Source: Burkholderiaceae bacterium
GTDB lineage: Bacteria > Pseudomonadota > Gammaproteobacteria > Burkholderiales > Burkholderiaceae_E
Reading direction: 5' to 3'
Assembly: GCA_024711155.1 (NCBI GenBank)
Contig: JANJTK010000018.1
Span: 1 to 33,939 of the forward strand
Length of the DNA: 33,939 bases
Position 1 is the stretch's first letter. Each line of letters begins with the position of its first letter. The position numbers were made by a program, and so were the translations under genes. The notes beneath the pieces are model-generated. The model did not search any database, had not been told where the DNA came from, and saw only the letters and a program-made list of their open reading frames with translations. Below are positions 11,671-21,626 of the stretch, in pieces.

Positions 11671-12261
11671 GTGCATGTGGTCTGGTCGCGTATCGATCCA
11701 GAACATTGCCGGGCCGTCCACCTTGCCTTCGACCATGACAAGCTGATGCGCGTGACGCGGGCCTTCGCCCGCGATCATGGAATCTCGCTGCCCAAGGGCT
11801 ATGAGAAATCGCGGCAGGTCGGGCAGGTCTCGCTGCATGAGCAGGTGCAAAAACAAGAGACCGGACTCTCGAAGGCCGACCACATGCGGGCGGTCACGGA
11901 CGCCTGGCAGCGAAGCGACGATGCACGGGCCTTCATGCGCGACGAGCGCGCAGATCAGCGCATACGGGATCGTGGCGGCGAGGACGTGATGCCGTCGCTG
12001 GAGCACCTGGTCGCCGTCGCGGAGCCGGTGGAGGTGCGGCGCGAGGCCGATCTCATCGCGGCCTTCGGCAAGGCGAAGAGCAAAGGCCCGGAAGGGTCGC
12101 CCGATCTTCTCGGCGCGTTCAGCAGCGCGATGATCAGCATCAGCGGCACTAGCGCCGCTCGACCAGTTCTGCCAGAAGGTCCACGAATGGACGGATGTCC
12201 TGCTCGACGCTTGCCGATTCAAGCGCGGTCATGTAGCGGGTGCGCTGCGCGAGGAGGATGA
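11671..12261 (+). pseudogene. 5'-truncated plasmid relaxase (MobP/VirD2-type) fragment
   Basis: The translation begins with VHVVWSRIDPEHCRAVHLA and continues DHDKLMRVTRAFARDHGISLPKGY. This corresponds to the HxxVWSRID metal-binding region and the following helix of relaxases from mobilizable plasmids. The N-terminal half with the catalytic tyrosine is absent: upstream codons are unrelated, and a stop (TGA, 11626-11628) closes the frame. Homology to the usual continuation weakens after AWQRSDDARAFMR (about 11950), where a frameshift or rearrangement is possible. The last ~37 codons overlap the Fic gene in antisense and are probably not real relaxase sequence. There is no plausible start codon or ribosome site. 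I read it as a dead remnant of the element that brought in the Fic gene. Confidence 0.65.
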
Positions 12262-13666
12262 CCGTCCACGGGTAGCCGCCCGAGGCAAGCATCGCGTTCA
12301 TCAGGAAACGGCCCATGCGCCCGTTTCCGTCGAGATACGGGTGCACGTTGACGAAGAAGAAATGCCCGAGAACCACGCGGACACCCGGTTCGGTCTCATC
12401 GCGCAGAAGGTCGAAGAGCGCAGGCATCAGTTCGCGGACCGCCTCCCGGCGCGGCGGGACATGCATCGAGTGGCGGATGTAGACGGGGCCGTTGCGGTAT
12501 CCAGCCAGATCGGCTGGCCGCACGATCCCTGCCGCGACGCTTGGGCCGAACAGTTCCCGGTACCAGCCGCCGTGGTCCTCCCGCGCCACGTCACCCCCGT
12601 TGTTGCCTTCGAGAATCCTGCCAACACTTGCTTGGACCTTCTGAAAGGCCTGCCAGTAGCCGCGCGCGGCAAGAGCGTCCTGATGCTCACGATCTCGCGC
12701 GTTGTCCGGATTCCAGTCCCCGGAGCGGACGCGCTCGATCAGTTCCGCGCTGACCCTGTAGCCTTCAATGGAGAGCGAGTTGTACGCATCGGTCGCGTAG
12801 ACATCCTCGACCTGATGCAGGTATGCCCCCTTGTCGGCGGGCAGCCCCGGCGCTTTGGGGAAGCCCGCGAGGACGTGCTCGCGCATGACCGCCCATGACA
12901 TGCGCAGCCGATTGACGGCAGGGGAGGTTTCGCGCTGGCCGATGGGGACTGGCGGTCGGTCGGCAAACGGATCGGTCTCGCCGACCACGTAGCCAGCGGC
13001 CCGCATGGTCTCAAGGATGGCGTCGGCGATCTGGCCGCGTCCGATGTTCCGGAAGGCCCCGGCGAGCCTTCCGGCGACGCTGCTGTGGCCCCCGGCCAGA
13101 AGGCGGCTCAAGACATCCGAGGCGTCAGACAGCATGGCGAGCGCGGCCCGCATCTCGACGGGACGTGCCTGGAAATGTCCGGGACCACAGGCGATCAGGG
13201 CGGCGGGGAGGCGCATCACCCGTAGCCCGTCGATGATCTCGGTGTCCCCGGCATCAGGCAGGTCGAGGCGGACATCGAAGATCGACGTGTTGTGCAGGAG
13301 TCCGGTCGGCTTGTTGCCGCCCTTGGTCGCCCGCACAAGGAGCTGCCTGGGAACCGTCCAGTTCCCCGTATGCAGCGCGATGGAATGCTCGGCGGCGAGG
13401 CACCAGTCCTCGCCAAAGCGCTCCGACAGATAGGCACCGCAGAAGGACCAGAAGGAGGCGTACCAGTCAGTGCTTTCGCCCGCCGGGCCGTCTGGCCGGG
13501 CGGGGATGTACCAGCCCTTCATGACCTCCCTGATGAAGCCGTTTTTCAGCAGGCGTTCGCGGTGGACACGGGTAAGGTGCGTCGTGCGGATGGCGACGAC
13601 CCCGGCGTCCTGAAGCGTCTTCAGGGCGGCAAGTGACTGGGCAAGCTTGTCTGCGGGGGTGGCCAT
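12149..13666 (-). CDS. AbiEi-like winged helix fused to Fic domain (self-inhibited AMPylase-type)
   Basis: This encodes a 505-aa protein. Residues 1-60 look like the AbiEi antitoxin N-terminal winged helix (LTRVHRERLLKNGFIREV, then GWYI). Residues 60-200 continue an AbiEi-like region (CLAAEHSIALHTG). The C-terminal Fic domain carries HPYLDGNGRMGR (442-453), matching HxFx(D/E)GN(G/K)R with Tyr for Phe, so the catalytic His, Asp, Asn and Arg are present. An upstream S297-L-S-I-E301-G302 fits the (S/T)xxxE(G/N) inhibitory motif of class II Fic proteins. Fic enzymes transfer AMP or similar groups to target hydroxyls; the target here is unknown. The ATG at 13666 gives the full winged helix. G+C and codon use differ from neighbours. 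The 3' end overlaps the relaxase remnant. Confidence 0.85.
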   Translation of the reverse strand: MATPADKLAQSLAALKTLQDAGVVAIRTTHLTRVHRERLLKNGFIREVMKGWYIPARPDGPAGESTDWYASFWSFCGAYLSERFGEDWCLAAEHSIALHTGNWTVPRQLLVRATKGGNKPTGLLHNTSIFDVRLDLPDAGDTEIIDGLRVMRLPAALIACGPGHFQARPVEMRAALAMLSDASDVLSRLLAGGHSSVAGRLAGAFRNIGRGQIADAILETMRAAGYVVGETDPFADRPPVPIGQRETSPAVNRLRMSWAVMREHVLAGFPKAPGLPADKGAYLHQVEDVYATDAYNSLSIEGYRVSAELIERVRSGDWNPDNARDREHQDALAARGYWQAFQKVQASVGRILEGNNGGDVAREDHGGWYRELFGPSVAAGIVRPADLAGYRNGPVYIRHSMHVPPRREAVRELMPALFDLLRDETEPGVRVVLGHFFFVNVHPYLDGNGRMGRFLMNAMLASGGYPWTVILLAQRTRYMTALESASVEQDIRPFVDLLAELVERR

Positions 13667-13672
13667 CCTTTT

Positions 13673-13768
13673 CTAGGTTCTCCTGCTTTGCAATTTCTAG
13701 GTTTTTAAGTTGTATCATATCTAGGTTATCATGTCACGCGATTTTTAGGTTATCATGCTGAAAGGCTC
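13673..13768. repeat. Four 24-bp-phased CTAGGTT repeats upstream of Fic gene
   Basis: CTAGGTT starts at 13673, 13697 and 13721, and TTAGGTT at 13745, each exactly 24 bp apart. They are usually preceded by TTT or TAT; the last two share GGTTATCATG. Bases outside this core vary. Read in the direction of the Fic gene, each unit is AACCTAGA. The unit nearest the gene lies between an AGGAG ribosome-binding sequence and the ATG. The block is strikingly A+T-rich: 22 G+C of 60 bases over 13681-13740. It is a candidate operator array for the Fic protein's own winged helix, or an attachment-site array. Confidence 0.65.
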
Positions 13769-13791
13769 AGAAGCGCGCCGGTTCCGGCTGC

Positions 13792-13807
13792 GTACATAGC
13801 TGTGTAC
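13792..13807. promoter_or_regulatory. Palindrome upstream of prfC
   Basis: GTACATAGCTGTGTAC is a 16-bp dyad matching in 7 of 8 positions per arm, 19 bp before the prfC ATG. It may be an operator or a scar of the islet's right end. No -10/-35 pair for prfC is clear in this gap. Confidence 0.35.
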
Positions 13808-13826
13808 ATAAAGCGGGAAGTGATTG

Positions 13827-15446
<1,620 letters not shown>

Positions 15447-15447
15447 A

Positions 15448-15489
15448 TTCAGGTTTTCCTGAAGTCGAACCCAATAATTCCTGACTTCA
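15448..15489 (+). promoter_or_regulatory. Mutually exclusive stem-loops upstream of tkt
   Basis: TTCAGG (15448-15453) can pair with CCTGAA (15458-15463) across a TTTT loop. Alternatively TGAAGTC (15460-15466) can pair with TGACTTCA (15482-15489). The two share bases 15460-15463, so they exclude each other. The first stem overlaps the 3' end of the prfC region and could contribute to termination; there is no downstream T-run. A further GGGAG/CTCCC hairpin follows at 15519-15531, just before the GGAG ribosome site of tkt. Pairing is direct; regulation is speculative. Confidence 0.35.
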
Positions 15490-15542
15490 AATGAGGCGGC
15501 GGCACTTCTAGAGTCTGCGGGAGACCCTCCCGGAGAACTCGG

Positions 15543-17609
15543 ATGAAAGCGCTGCTCGCCGTCCCGACCCCGACCAGCCGCAGCGGCTACCGGCCGCTGC
15601 GCGACCGCCGCATGGCCAACGCGCTGCGGATGCTTGCGATCGACGCCGTCGAGAACGCGCGCAGCGGGCATCCGGGCGCCCCGATGGGCATGGCCGACAT
15701 GGCGGTCGCGTTGTGGGACCGGCACCTGAAGCACCACCCGGGCAACCCGCGCTGGCCGGATCGCGACCGTTTCGTGCTGTCGAACGGGCATGCGTCGGCG
15801 CTGCTGTATGCGTTGCTGCACCTGACCGGCTACGACCTGCCGATCGACGAGCTGCGCAACTTCCGTCAGCTGCACAGCCGCACGCCCGGGCACCCCGAGG
15901 TCGGCGTCACCCCCGGCGTCGAGACCACGACCGGGCCGCTCGGGCAGGGGCTCGCCAACGCGGTCGGCATGGCGCTGGCCGAGAAGCTGCTCGCCGACGA
16001 GTTCAACCGCGACGGCCACGCGATCGTCGACCACCGCACCTGGGTCTTTCTCGGCGACGGTTGCCTGATGGAGGGCCTCAGCCACGAGGCCTGCTCGCTG
16101 GCCGCGGCGTGGAAGCTGGGCAAGCTGGTCGCGCTGTACGACGACAACGGCATCTCGATCGACGGCCAGGTCGGGCCCTGGTTCCCGGACGACACGCCGG
16201 CGCGCTTTCGCGCCTACGGCTGGAACGTGATCGGGCCGGTCGACGGCCACGACATCGACGCGATCGACGCCGCGCTGGCGCGCGCGCGCCAGTGCGAGGA
16301 CGCGCCGAGCCTGGTCGTGTGCCGCACGCAGATCGGCCACGGTTCGCCGGGCCGCGCCGGCAGCGCCAAGGTCCACGGCGAGCCGCTGGGCAGCGACGAA
16401 ATCCGGGCGACGCGCACCGCCCTCGCCTGGCCCTACGCGCCGTTCGAGGTGCCGAAGGACGTCCAGCAGGCGTGGAGCGCAGTCGAGCGCGGCGAGCAGG
16501 CCTGCCGCGACTGGCAGCGCCGCTTCGGCGACTACCAGGCCGCGCACCCGGAACTCGCGCGCGAACTCGCGCGCCGCATGCGTGGCGACCTGCCGGACGA
16601 CTTCGCGCAGACGCTCGTGTCGGCGATGTCCTCGTTCGGGCGCTCGCAGGACACGGTCGCGACGCGCAAGGCCTCGCAGAACGTGCTGGCCGCGCTCGCG
16701 GCGAAGGTGCCCGAGCTGATCGGCGGCTCGGCCGACCTGAGCGGGTCGAACCTGACCGAGTTCCCCGGCTGCGGCGCAGTGCGCGGCGGCGCCGCCGGCG
16801 GTCGCCACGTCAACTACGGCGTGCGCGAGTTCGGCATGGCCGCGATCATGAACGGCATCGCGCTGCACGGCGGCTTCGTCCCCTACGGCGGCACCTTCCT
16901 CACCTTCAGCGACTACAGCCGCAACGCGATCCGGATGGCCGCGCTGATGCGCCAGCGCGTCGTCCACGTCTTCACGCACGACTCGATCGGGCTCGGCGAG
17001 GACGGGCCGACGCACCAGGCGGTCGAGCATGCGGCGAGCCTGCGCCTGATCCCGAACCTCGACGTCTGGCGCCCGTGCGACGCCGCCGAGACTGCCGCCG
17101 CCTGGGTCGGCGCGCTCGGCGAGACTGCTCGCCCGAGCGCGCTGCTGTTGTCGCGGCAGAACCTGCCGGCGCAGGCGCGCTCACCCGAGCAGGTGGCGAT
17201 GATCCGGCGCGGCGCCTACGTCCTGAGCGACCGCGAGCACGCGGTCGCGGTCGTGCTCGCGACGGGCTCCGAGGTGGCGCTTGCGATCGACGCGCAGCAG
17301 CTGCTCGATGCGCGCGGCGTCGCGGTGCGCGTGGTGTCGATGCCGTCGAGCACGGTGTTCGACCGCCAGGACGCGGCGTGGCGCAACGCCGTGCTGCCCG
17401 CCGGGCTCCCGCGCTTCGGGGTCGAGGCCGGCGTCAGCCGCTGGTGGTCGCAGTACGGCTGCACGGCCGCGCTCGGCGTCGACACCTTCGGCGAATCGGC
17501 TCCGGCGGCGGCGCTGTACCGCCATTTCGGCCTCACCGCCGAGGCGCTCGCAGGACTCGTCGAGCGCCACGTCGGCGTGCAGGCGATCCCCGCGACCGCG
17601 GACGCCTGA
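15543..17609 (+). CDS. tkt: Transketolase
   Basis: This encodes a 688-aa thiamine-diphosphate enzyme that moves two-carbon ketol units between sugar phosphates in the pentose phosphate and Calvin pathways. The N-terminal domain has [16 protein letters not shown], the substrate-histidine region [18 protein letters not shown] and the ThDP/Mg motif [13 protein letters not shown] ending DDNGISIDG. The pyrimidine domain shows [21 protein letters not shown] and [16 protein letters not shown]. The C-terminal domain has [13 protein letters not shown]. Full length for the family, with a short 18-residue N-terminal extension; a second possible start is the Met at [13 protein letters not shown] precedes the ATG by about 7 nt. 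fba follows after 5 nt, forming a tight two-gene unit. Confidence 0.96.
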   Translation: MKALLAVPTPTSRSGYRPLRDRRMANALRMLAIDAVENARSGHPGAPMGMADMAVALWDRHLKHHPGNPRWPDRDRFVLSNGHASALLYALLHLTGYDLPIDELRNFRQLHSRTPGHPEVGVTPGVETTTGPLGQGLANAVGMALAEKLLADEFNRDGHAIVDHRTWVFLGDGCLMEGLSHEACSLAAAWKLGKLVALYDDNGISIDGQVGPWFPDDTPARFRAYGWNVIGPVDGHDIDAIDAALARARQCEDAPSLVVCRTQIGHGSPGRAGSAKVHGEPLGSDEIRATRTALAWPYAPFEVPKDVQQAWSAVERGEQACRDWQRRFGDYQAAHPELARELARRMRGDLPDDFAQTLVSAMSSFGRSQDTVATRKASQNVLAALAAKVPELIGGSADLSGSNLTEFPGCGAVRGGAAGGRHVNYGVREFGMAAIMNGIALHGGFVPYGGTFLTFSDYSRNAIRMAALMRQRVVHVFTHDSIGLGEDGPTHQAVEHAASLRLIPNLDVWRPCDAAETAAAWVGALGETARPSALLLSRQNLPAQARSPEQVAMIRRGAYVLSDREHAVAVVLATGSEVALAIDAQQLLDARGVAVRVVSMPSSTVFDRQDAAWRNAVLPAGLPRFGVEAGVSRWWSQYGCTAALGVDTFGESAPAAALYRHFGLTAEALAGLVERHVGVQAIPATADA

Positions 17610-17614
17610 ACATC

Positions 17615-18652
17615 ATGGCGTTCGTTTCGCTTCGACAGGTGCTCGACCATGCCGCCGAGCACGGCTACGGGGTGCCCGCGTTCAACGTCAATAACCTCGA
17701 GCAGATCCACGCGATCATGGAGGGCGCCCAGCGCACGCAGAGTCCGGTGATCCTGCAGGCGTCGGCCGGCGCGCGCAAGTACGCGGGCGAACCGTACCTG
17801 CGCCACATGGTGCTCGCGGCCGTCGAGGCGCATCCGGACATCCCGGTCGTGCTGCACCAGGATCACGGCGCGTCGCCCGCGGTCTGCCGGCAGGCGATCC
17901 GCTCGGGTTTCACGAGCGTGATGATGGACGGCTCGCTGCTGGAAGACGCGAAGACGCCGGCCAGCTACGACTACAACGTCGAGGTCACGCGCAAGGTGTG
18001 CGAGTTCGCGCACGCGGTCGGCGTGTCGGTCGAAGGCGAGCTCGGCTGCCTCGGCTCGCTCGAGACCGGCGAGGCCGGCGAGGAAGACGGCGTCGGCGCC
18101 GCCGGCAAGCTCGGCCGCGACATGCTGCTCACCGACCCCGGGCAGGCGCGCGACTTCGTCGAGCGCACCGGGGTCGACGCGCTCGCGATCGCGATCGGCA
18201 CCAGCCACGGCGCCTACAAGTTCACGCGCAAGCCGACCGGGGACATCCTGGCGATCGACCGCATCGCGCAGATCCACGCCGCGGTCCCGAACACGCACCT
18301 GGTCATGCACGGGAGCTCCAGCGTGCCGCAGGAATGGCTCGCGATCATCCGCCGCTACGGCGGCGACATCCGCGAGACCTACGGCGTACCGGTGGAGGAA
18401 ATCCGGCGCGGCATCGACAACGGCGTGCGCAAGATCAACATCGACACCGACATCCGGCTCGCGATGACCGGCGCGATGCGCCGCGTGTTCGCGATCCAGA
18501 CCTCGGAGTTCGACCCCCGCAAGGCGCTCGCGGCCGCGAAGGAGGCCGCGCGCGGCATCGTCGAGGCCCGCTTCGAGGCGTTCGGCTGCGCGGGTCGGGC
18601 GCCCGGGATCAAGCCGCTGTCGCTCGACGAAATGAGCCGCCGCTACCGGTGA
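17615..18652 (+). CDS. fba: Class II fructose-bisphosphate aldolase (Calvin subtype)
   Basis: This encodes a 345-aa zinc aldolase that splits fructose 1,6-bisphosphate in glycolysis or condenses it in gluconeogenesis and the Calvin cycle. Zinc ligands lie in [11 protein letters not shown] and in the histidines of IGTSHGAYK and [10 protein letters not shown]. The catalytic-loop region [17 protein letters not shown] and [16 protein letters not shown] match the Calvin-type subgroup common in betaproteobacteria. Length is typical. The ATG at 17615 is 5 nt after the tkt stop, so the two are almost surely cotranscribed. No RubisCO or phosphoribulokinase gene is nearby, so there is no direct evidence for autotrophy in this window. 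Confidence 0.96.
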   Translation: MAFVSLRQVLDHAAEHGYGVPAFNVNNLEQIHAIMEGAQRTQSPVILQASAGARKYAGEPYLRHMVLAAVEAHPDIPVVLHQDHGASPAVCRQAIRSGFTSVMMDGSLLEDAKTPASYDYNVEVTRKVCEFAHAVGVSVEGELGCLGSLETGEAGEEDGVGAAGKLGRDMLLTDPGQARDFVERTGVDALAIAIGTSHGAYKFTRKPTGDILAIDRIAQIHAAVPNTHLVMHGSSSVPQEWLAIIRRYGGDIRETYGVPVEEIRRGIDNGVRKINIDTDIRLAMTGAMRRVFAIQTSEFDPRKALAAAKEAARGIVEARFEAFGCAGRAPGIKPLSLDEMSRRYR

Positions 18653-18684
18653 GGCTGCACGGCGCGAAAAAGGGGAGACCACCG

Positions 18685-19203
18685 ATGAATCGAAAACAAC
18701 TCGCCGCGGCGCTGGCCGCGCTCGCCATCGCCGCGCCTGCGTCGGCGGCATCCCCGCTGATGTCGGGCGAGTGGGCGCAGGCCGCCTGCGAGGCATGGAA
18801 TCGCGATCCCGTGCTTACCGGCCAGCTCGTCGAGAGCGGCTGGGTGGCCAACGACAACGGGCGCGGGTACAAGATCCTGCAGCTGTATCGCAGCGACTGC
18901 GGCAGCACGCCGACCGCCGAACTGCGCATCGCGCTGAGGGACGGCAAGGCCGCGTGCGTCGGCGGCGGCGCTCCGCAAGGCGCGAAACTCGACGGCGGCG
19001 TCGACTACGTGATGAGCGCCGAGACCGCGCGCTGGGTCGAGATGGGACGCGGCGACTACGGCCCGATGCGCGCGATGCTGCTCGGGCGCCTCGGTTTCGA
19101 CGGGCCGAAGCTCGAAGCGATGGGCAACATGGGGCCGTTCGCGAACTTCCTGCTGCTCGCCGGCAAGGTCGCCTCGACGACGGGGAGTTGCCCCGGCAAG
19201 TAG
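18685..19203 (+). CDS. Exported SCP2-sterol-binding-like protein
   Basis: This encodes a 172-aa protein with a clean Sec signal peptide (MNRKQLAAALAALAIAAPASA, cleavage likely after ASA near residue 21). The mature part begins SPLMSGEWAQAACEAWNRDPVLTGQLVESGWV and includes YRSDCG and a C-terminal GPFANFLLLAGKV helix. This resembles periplasmic SCP2-like proteins of betaproteobacteria, which are thought to bind lipids; the ligand is unknown. Three cysteines remain in the mature chain. A strong AAGGGGAGA ribosome site precedes the ATG. It lies 32 nt after fba and may be read from the tkt promoter. Confidence 0.7.
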   Translation: MNRKQLAAALAALAIAAPASAASPLMSGEWAQAACEAWNRDPVLTGQLVESGWVANDNGRGYKILQLYRSDCGSTPTAELRIALRDGKAACVGGGAPQGAKLDGGVDYVMSAETARWVEMGRGDYGPMRAMLLGRLGFDGPKLEAMGNMGPFANFLLLAGKVASTTGSCPGK

Positions 19204-19278
19204 CCGCCCGCGAAAGCAGCAGCGCCCGCGAGCAGCCCCGCCGGCAGGTGGCGGCGCCGGCATGATCCGGCGCGCCGG

Positions 19279-19284
19279 TGTAAC
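19279..19284 (+). promoter_or_regulatory. Possible -10 element for rhomboid gene
   Basis: TGTAAC, in the run CGGTGTAACCTG, lies 9 nt before the GTG at 19294. Placed there it would produce a leaderless or nearly leaderless transcript. No clear -35 and no Shine-Dalgarno sequence precede the GTG. Confidence 0.3.
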
Positions 19285-19293
19285 CTGCCGGTC

Positions 19294-19878
19294 GTGCTTC
19301 CCCCGCTCGTCCGATTCCTGATCGCGGCCAACGCCGTCGGCTACCTGATCCAGGCCCTGCTCGGCCCGCTGGCCATCCAGTGGTTCGCGCTGTGGCCGTC
19401 GCCGTGGACGAACCTCGTCGCCGCGCCGTGGACGCTGGTGAGTTACAGCCTGCTGCACGGCGGGCCGATGCACCTGCTGTTCAACATGTTCGCGCTGTGG
19501 ATGTTCGGCTCGGACGTCGAGCGGGCCTGGGGCGCGCGGCGGCTTGCCCTCGGGTATTTCTGCGGAGTCGTCACCGGCGCGATCGCGCAAGCGCTGCTGG
19601 GCGAGGCGTTCGGGAGCGAGGGGCTGCCGGTGATCGGGGCTTCGGCCGGCGTCTACGCGGTGCTGCTGAGCTACGGCATCGCGTTTCCGAACCGCACCGT
19701 GATGCTGCTGTTCCCGCCGATCCCGATGCCGGCGCGAATGTTCGTCGCGTTGTTCGCCGTGATCGAAGTGGTGATGGGCGTGACCGGCACCGCGTCGGGC
19801 ATGGCGCACTTCGCGCACCTGGGCGGGATGCTGGGCGGGTGGATCGCGTATCGACGGGGGCGCACCCGCTTCCGATGA
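19294..19878 (+). CDS. Rhomboid-family intramembrane serine protease
   Basis: This encodes a 194-aa membrane protease with six predicted helices. The active-site serine is S117 in GASAG (GxSG) and the catalytic histidine is H175 in AHFAHLGG. The family HxxxN motif is present as H60 and N64 in HGGPMHLLFNM, forming the oxyanion environment. Rhomboids cut substrates inside the membrane; targets are unknown here. The small size is that of the basic six-helix bacterial form without extra domains. The start is GTG at 19294, and the stop overlaps the following transporter start by 4 nt (ATGA), so the two are coupled. Confidence 0.92.
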   Translation: MLPPLVRFLIAANAVGYLIQALLGPLAIQWFALWPSPWTNLVAAPWTLVSYSLLHGGPMHLLFNMFALWMFGSDVERAWGARRLALGYFCGVVTGAIAQALLGEAFGSEGLPVIGASAGVYAVLLSYGIAFPNRTVMLLFPPIPMPARMFVALFAVIEVVMGVTGTASGMAHFAHLGGMLGGWIAYRRGRTRFR

Positions 19879-21083
19879 GCGCCCACCGATCCCCCCTCGA
19901 GGCGCCCCGCCAGCCCGACGGCCTGCTGATCGCCAACCTGCTCACGCAACTCGCCTTCGGGCTGTTCGTGATGACGCTGTGCCTGCCGTCGATGCAGGAA
20001 TGGGGCGCGATCTTCGGCGGCACGCAGACCGAGGTCCAGCTGACCTTCAGCGGCTTCATGGTCGCCTACGGCGTCTTCCAGCTGGTCCACGGCCCGCTGT
20101 CCGACCGCTACGGGCGCAAGCCGGTCCTGATGATCGGCCTCGTGATCGCCGCAGTCGGATCGGCGCTGGCGGCGCTGGCGCCGACGCTGGCGACGCTGAC
20201 CGCCGCGCGGGTGCTGCAGGGCGCGGGCGGTGCAGCCGGCGTGGTAGTCGGGCGCGCGATGGTGCAGGACCTGTTCGACGGGCCGCAGCGCACCCGGATC
20301 ATGGCGTACATGGGAATGGTCATGGGGCTGGTGCCGCCGTTCGCGACGCTCGTCGGCGGGCAGATCCACGTGCGCCTGGGTTGGGAGGCCAACTTCGTCC
20401 TGGCCGCAGTGGCGGCGGTGGTGTGCCTGGCAGCCGCGTGGCGCGGGCTGCCGTCGCTGGCCCCGCGGGTCGAGCGCGACGTGCACTGGCTGCGCGCGAT
20501 GCTGGGGTCGTACGCGCAGCTCGCAAGGCACACCGTCTTCCTGCTCTACGTCGCCGTGCTGTCGCTGACCACCGGCGCCTTCTTCGTGTTCCTGGCGGGC
20601 GCGCCGATCGTGCTCGGCCGCTACGGCGTCGGACCGGCCTCGCTCGGCTGGTACATCATGTGCGTGCCGGTCACCTACATGGTCGGCAACTACGTGACCA
20701 GCCGGCTCGTGCACCGGGTCGGTGAACGGTCGATGATGGCGTTCGGCCAGGTCCTGACCCTCGCCGGGCTCGCGTTGATGCTCGCGCTGGGGCTCGCCGG
20801 CGTCCAGACCGCGCTCGCGTTCGCGCTGCCGCTGATGCTGCTCGGCTTCGGGCACGGCGCGCTGATGCCCCACGTGCTCTCGGGCACGGTGGGCGTGGTG
20901 CCCGCGCTCGCCGGATCCGCGGCGGCGGTGGGGGGACTCACGCAGCAGCTGACGGGGGCCCTGGCCGGCTACGTCGTGGGGCTCGTTCCGCACGAGAACG
21001 CGGTGAACCTCGGGCTGCTGATGATCACGTTCACGCTCGGCGCAGTCGGCGCGCAGGCGCTGCTGCACGGACGGCGCCGCTGA
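19875..21083 (+). CDS. MFS multidrug efflux transporter, Bcr/CflA type
   Basis: This encodes a 402-aa major-facilitator transporter with about 12 membrane segments. The MFS loop 2-3 signature appears as GPLSDRYGRKPVL, and the proton:drug antiporter region RVLQGAGGAAGVVVGRAMVQDLF matches the DHA1/Bcr-CflA group. These pumps export drugs such as bicyclomycin or other small molecules; the natural substrate is unknown. The ATG at 19875 overlaps the rhomboid stop. The same frame is open upstream through the rhomboid gene but that part is arginine-rich shadow. The stop is 55 nt before the next gene, which has its own promoter-like sequence. Confidence 0.9.
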   Translation: MSAHRSPLEAPRQPDGLLIANLLTQLAFGLFVMTLCLPSMQEWGAIFGGTQTEVQLTFSGFMVAYGVFQLVHGPLSDRYGRKPVLMIGLVIAAVGSALAALAPTLATLTAARVLQGAGGAAGVVVGRAMVQDLFDGPQRTRIMAYMGMVMGLVPPFATLVGGQIHVRLGWEANFVLAAVAAVVCLAAAWRGLPSLAPRVERDVHWLRAMLGSYAQLARHTVFLLYVAVLSLTTGAFFVFLAGAPIVLGRYGVGPASLGWYIMCVPVTYMVGNYVTSRLVHRVGERSMMAFGQVLTLAGLALMLALGLAGVQTALAFALPLMLLGFGHGALMPHVLSGTVGVVPALAGSAAAVGGLTQQLTGALAGYVVGLVPHENAVNLGLLMITFTLGAVGAQALLHGRRR

Positions 21084-21102
21084 CCCCGGGCGTTGCGGCG
21101 GC

Positions 21103-21131
21103 TTGGTCGGGAACCTCTTTTCGGGTTAGAT
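21103..21131 (+). promoter_or_regulatory. Leaderless-type promoter for SnoaL-like gene
   Basis: TTGGTC (21103-21108) and TTAGAT (21126-21131) are spaced by 17 bp. The ATG at 21139 starts 7 nt after the -10, exactly where transcription would begin. No Shine-Dalgarno sequence is present, so the mRNA is probably leaderless. Confidence 0.45.
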
Positions 21132-21138
21132 TCGCCGC

Positions 21139-21546
21139 ATGGACACTCCAGAACTGAAGACCGTGGCCCGCTTCTTCGCGGCCATCGAGAGCAAGGACAC
21201 CGAAGCCGTGGCGGACCTCTACGCCGACGACGTGCAGGTGTGGCACAACTTCACGCGCGCGTGCATGGACAAGGCGGCCAACGTGCAGACGCTGAAGGCC
21301 ATGTGCGAGCACGTGCCGCGCGTGCGCTACGACGTCGAAGAGCGTATCCAGCTCGCCGACGGCCGCGTCCTGCAGCGGCACGTGCTGCGCGCGACCACGC
21401 CCGCGGGCGACGAGATCCTGATGCCGGCGTGCATCTTCATCACCGTGCGCGACGGCCGGGTCGCCCGCATCGACGAGTACCTCGACACCGGGCAGGCCAA
21501 CCGGATGCGGGCCGCGACGGGACGCCCGTTGATCGTCTCGGCCTGA
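21139..21546 (+). CDS. SnoaL/NTF2-like (ketosteroid-isomerase-fold) protein
   Basis: This encodes a 135-aa protein of the SnoaL-like polyketide cyclase/isomerase superfamily, a small cone-shaped fold. It starts with ELKTVARFFAAIESKDTEAVADLYADDVQVWHNF, the standard family opening, and ends with ITVRDGRVARIDEYLD. Members include isomerases, cyclases and dehydratases as well as binding proteins; the activity cannot be assigned. There is no signal peptide. It precedes the alpha/beta hydrolase by 80 nt on the same strand and may act on a related small molecule, but that is only a neighbour-based guess. Confidence 0.85.
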   Translation: MDTPELKTVARFFAAIESKDTEAVADLYADDVQVWHNFTRACMDKAANVQTLKAMCEHVPRVRYDVEERIQLADGRVLQRHVLRATTPAGDEILMPACIFITVRDGRVARIDEYLDTGQANRMRAATGRPLIVSA

Positions 21547-21626
21547 GGCCCCGCGCCGGCGACGCGCGAGGGTCGGAGCCGCGCGCGGCACGGACCCCGA
21601 TCGCGCCCGGCGCCGCGCAGCACGAC

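Noticed and set aside
11641-12222. 193-aa minus-strand gene opposite the relaxase remnant
   Set aside because: No recognisable domain, and the opposite strand shows a clear relaxase match; treated as shadow.
13673-13768. CRISPR array
   Set aside because: Only 7-10 bases are conserved per 24-bp unit, with four copies and no cas genes; it looks like phased binding sites.
15543-18652. Calvin-cycle gene cluster
   Set aside because: tkt and Calvin-type fba also serve the pentose phosphate pathway and gluconeogenesis, and no RubisCO, phosphoribulokinase or cbbR is present.
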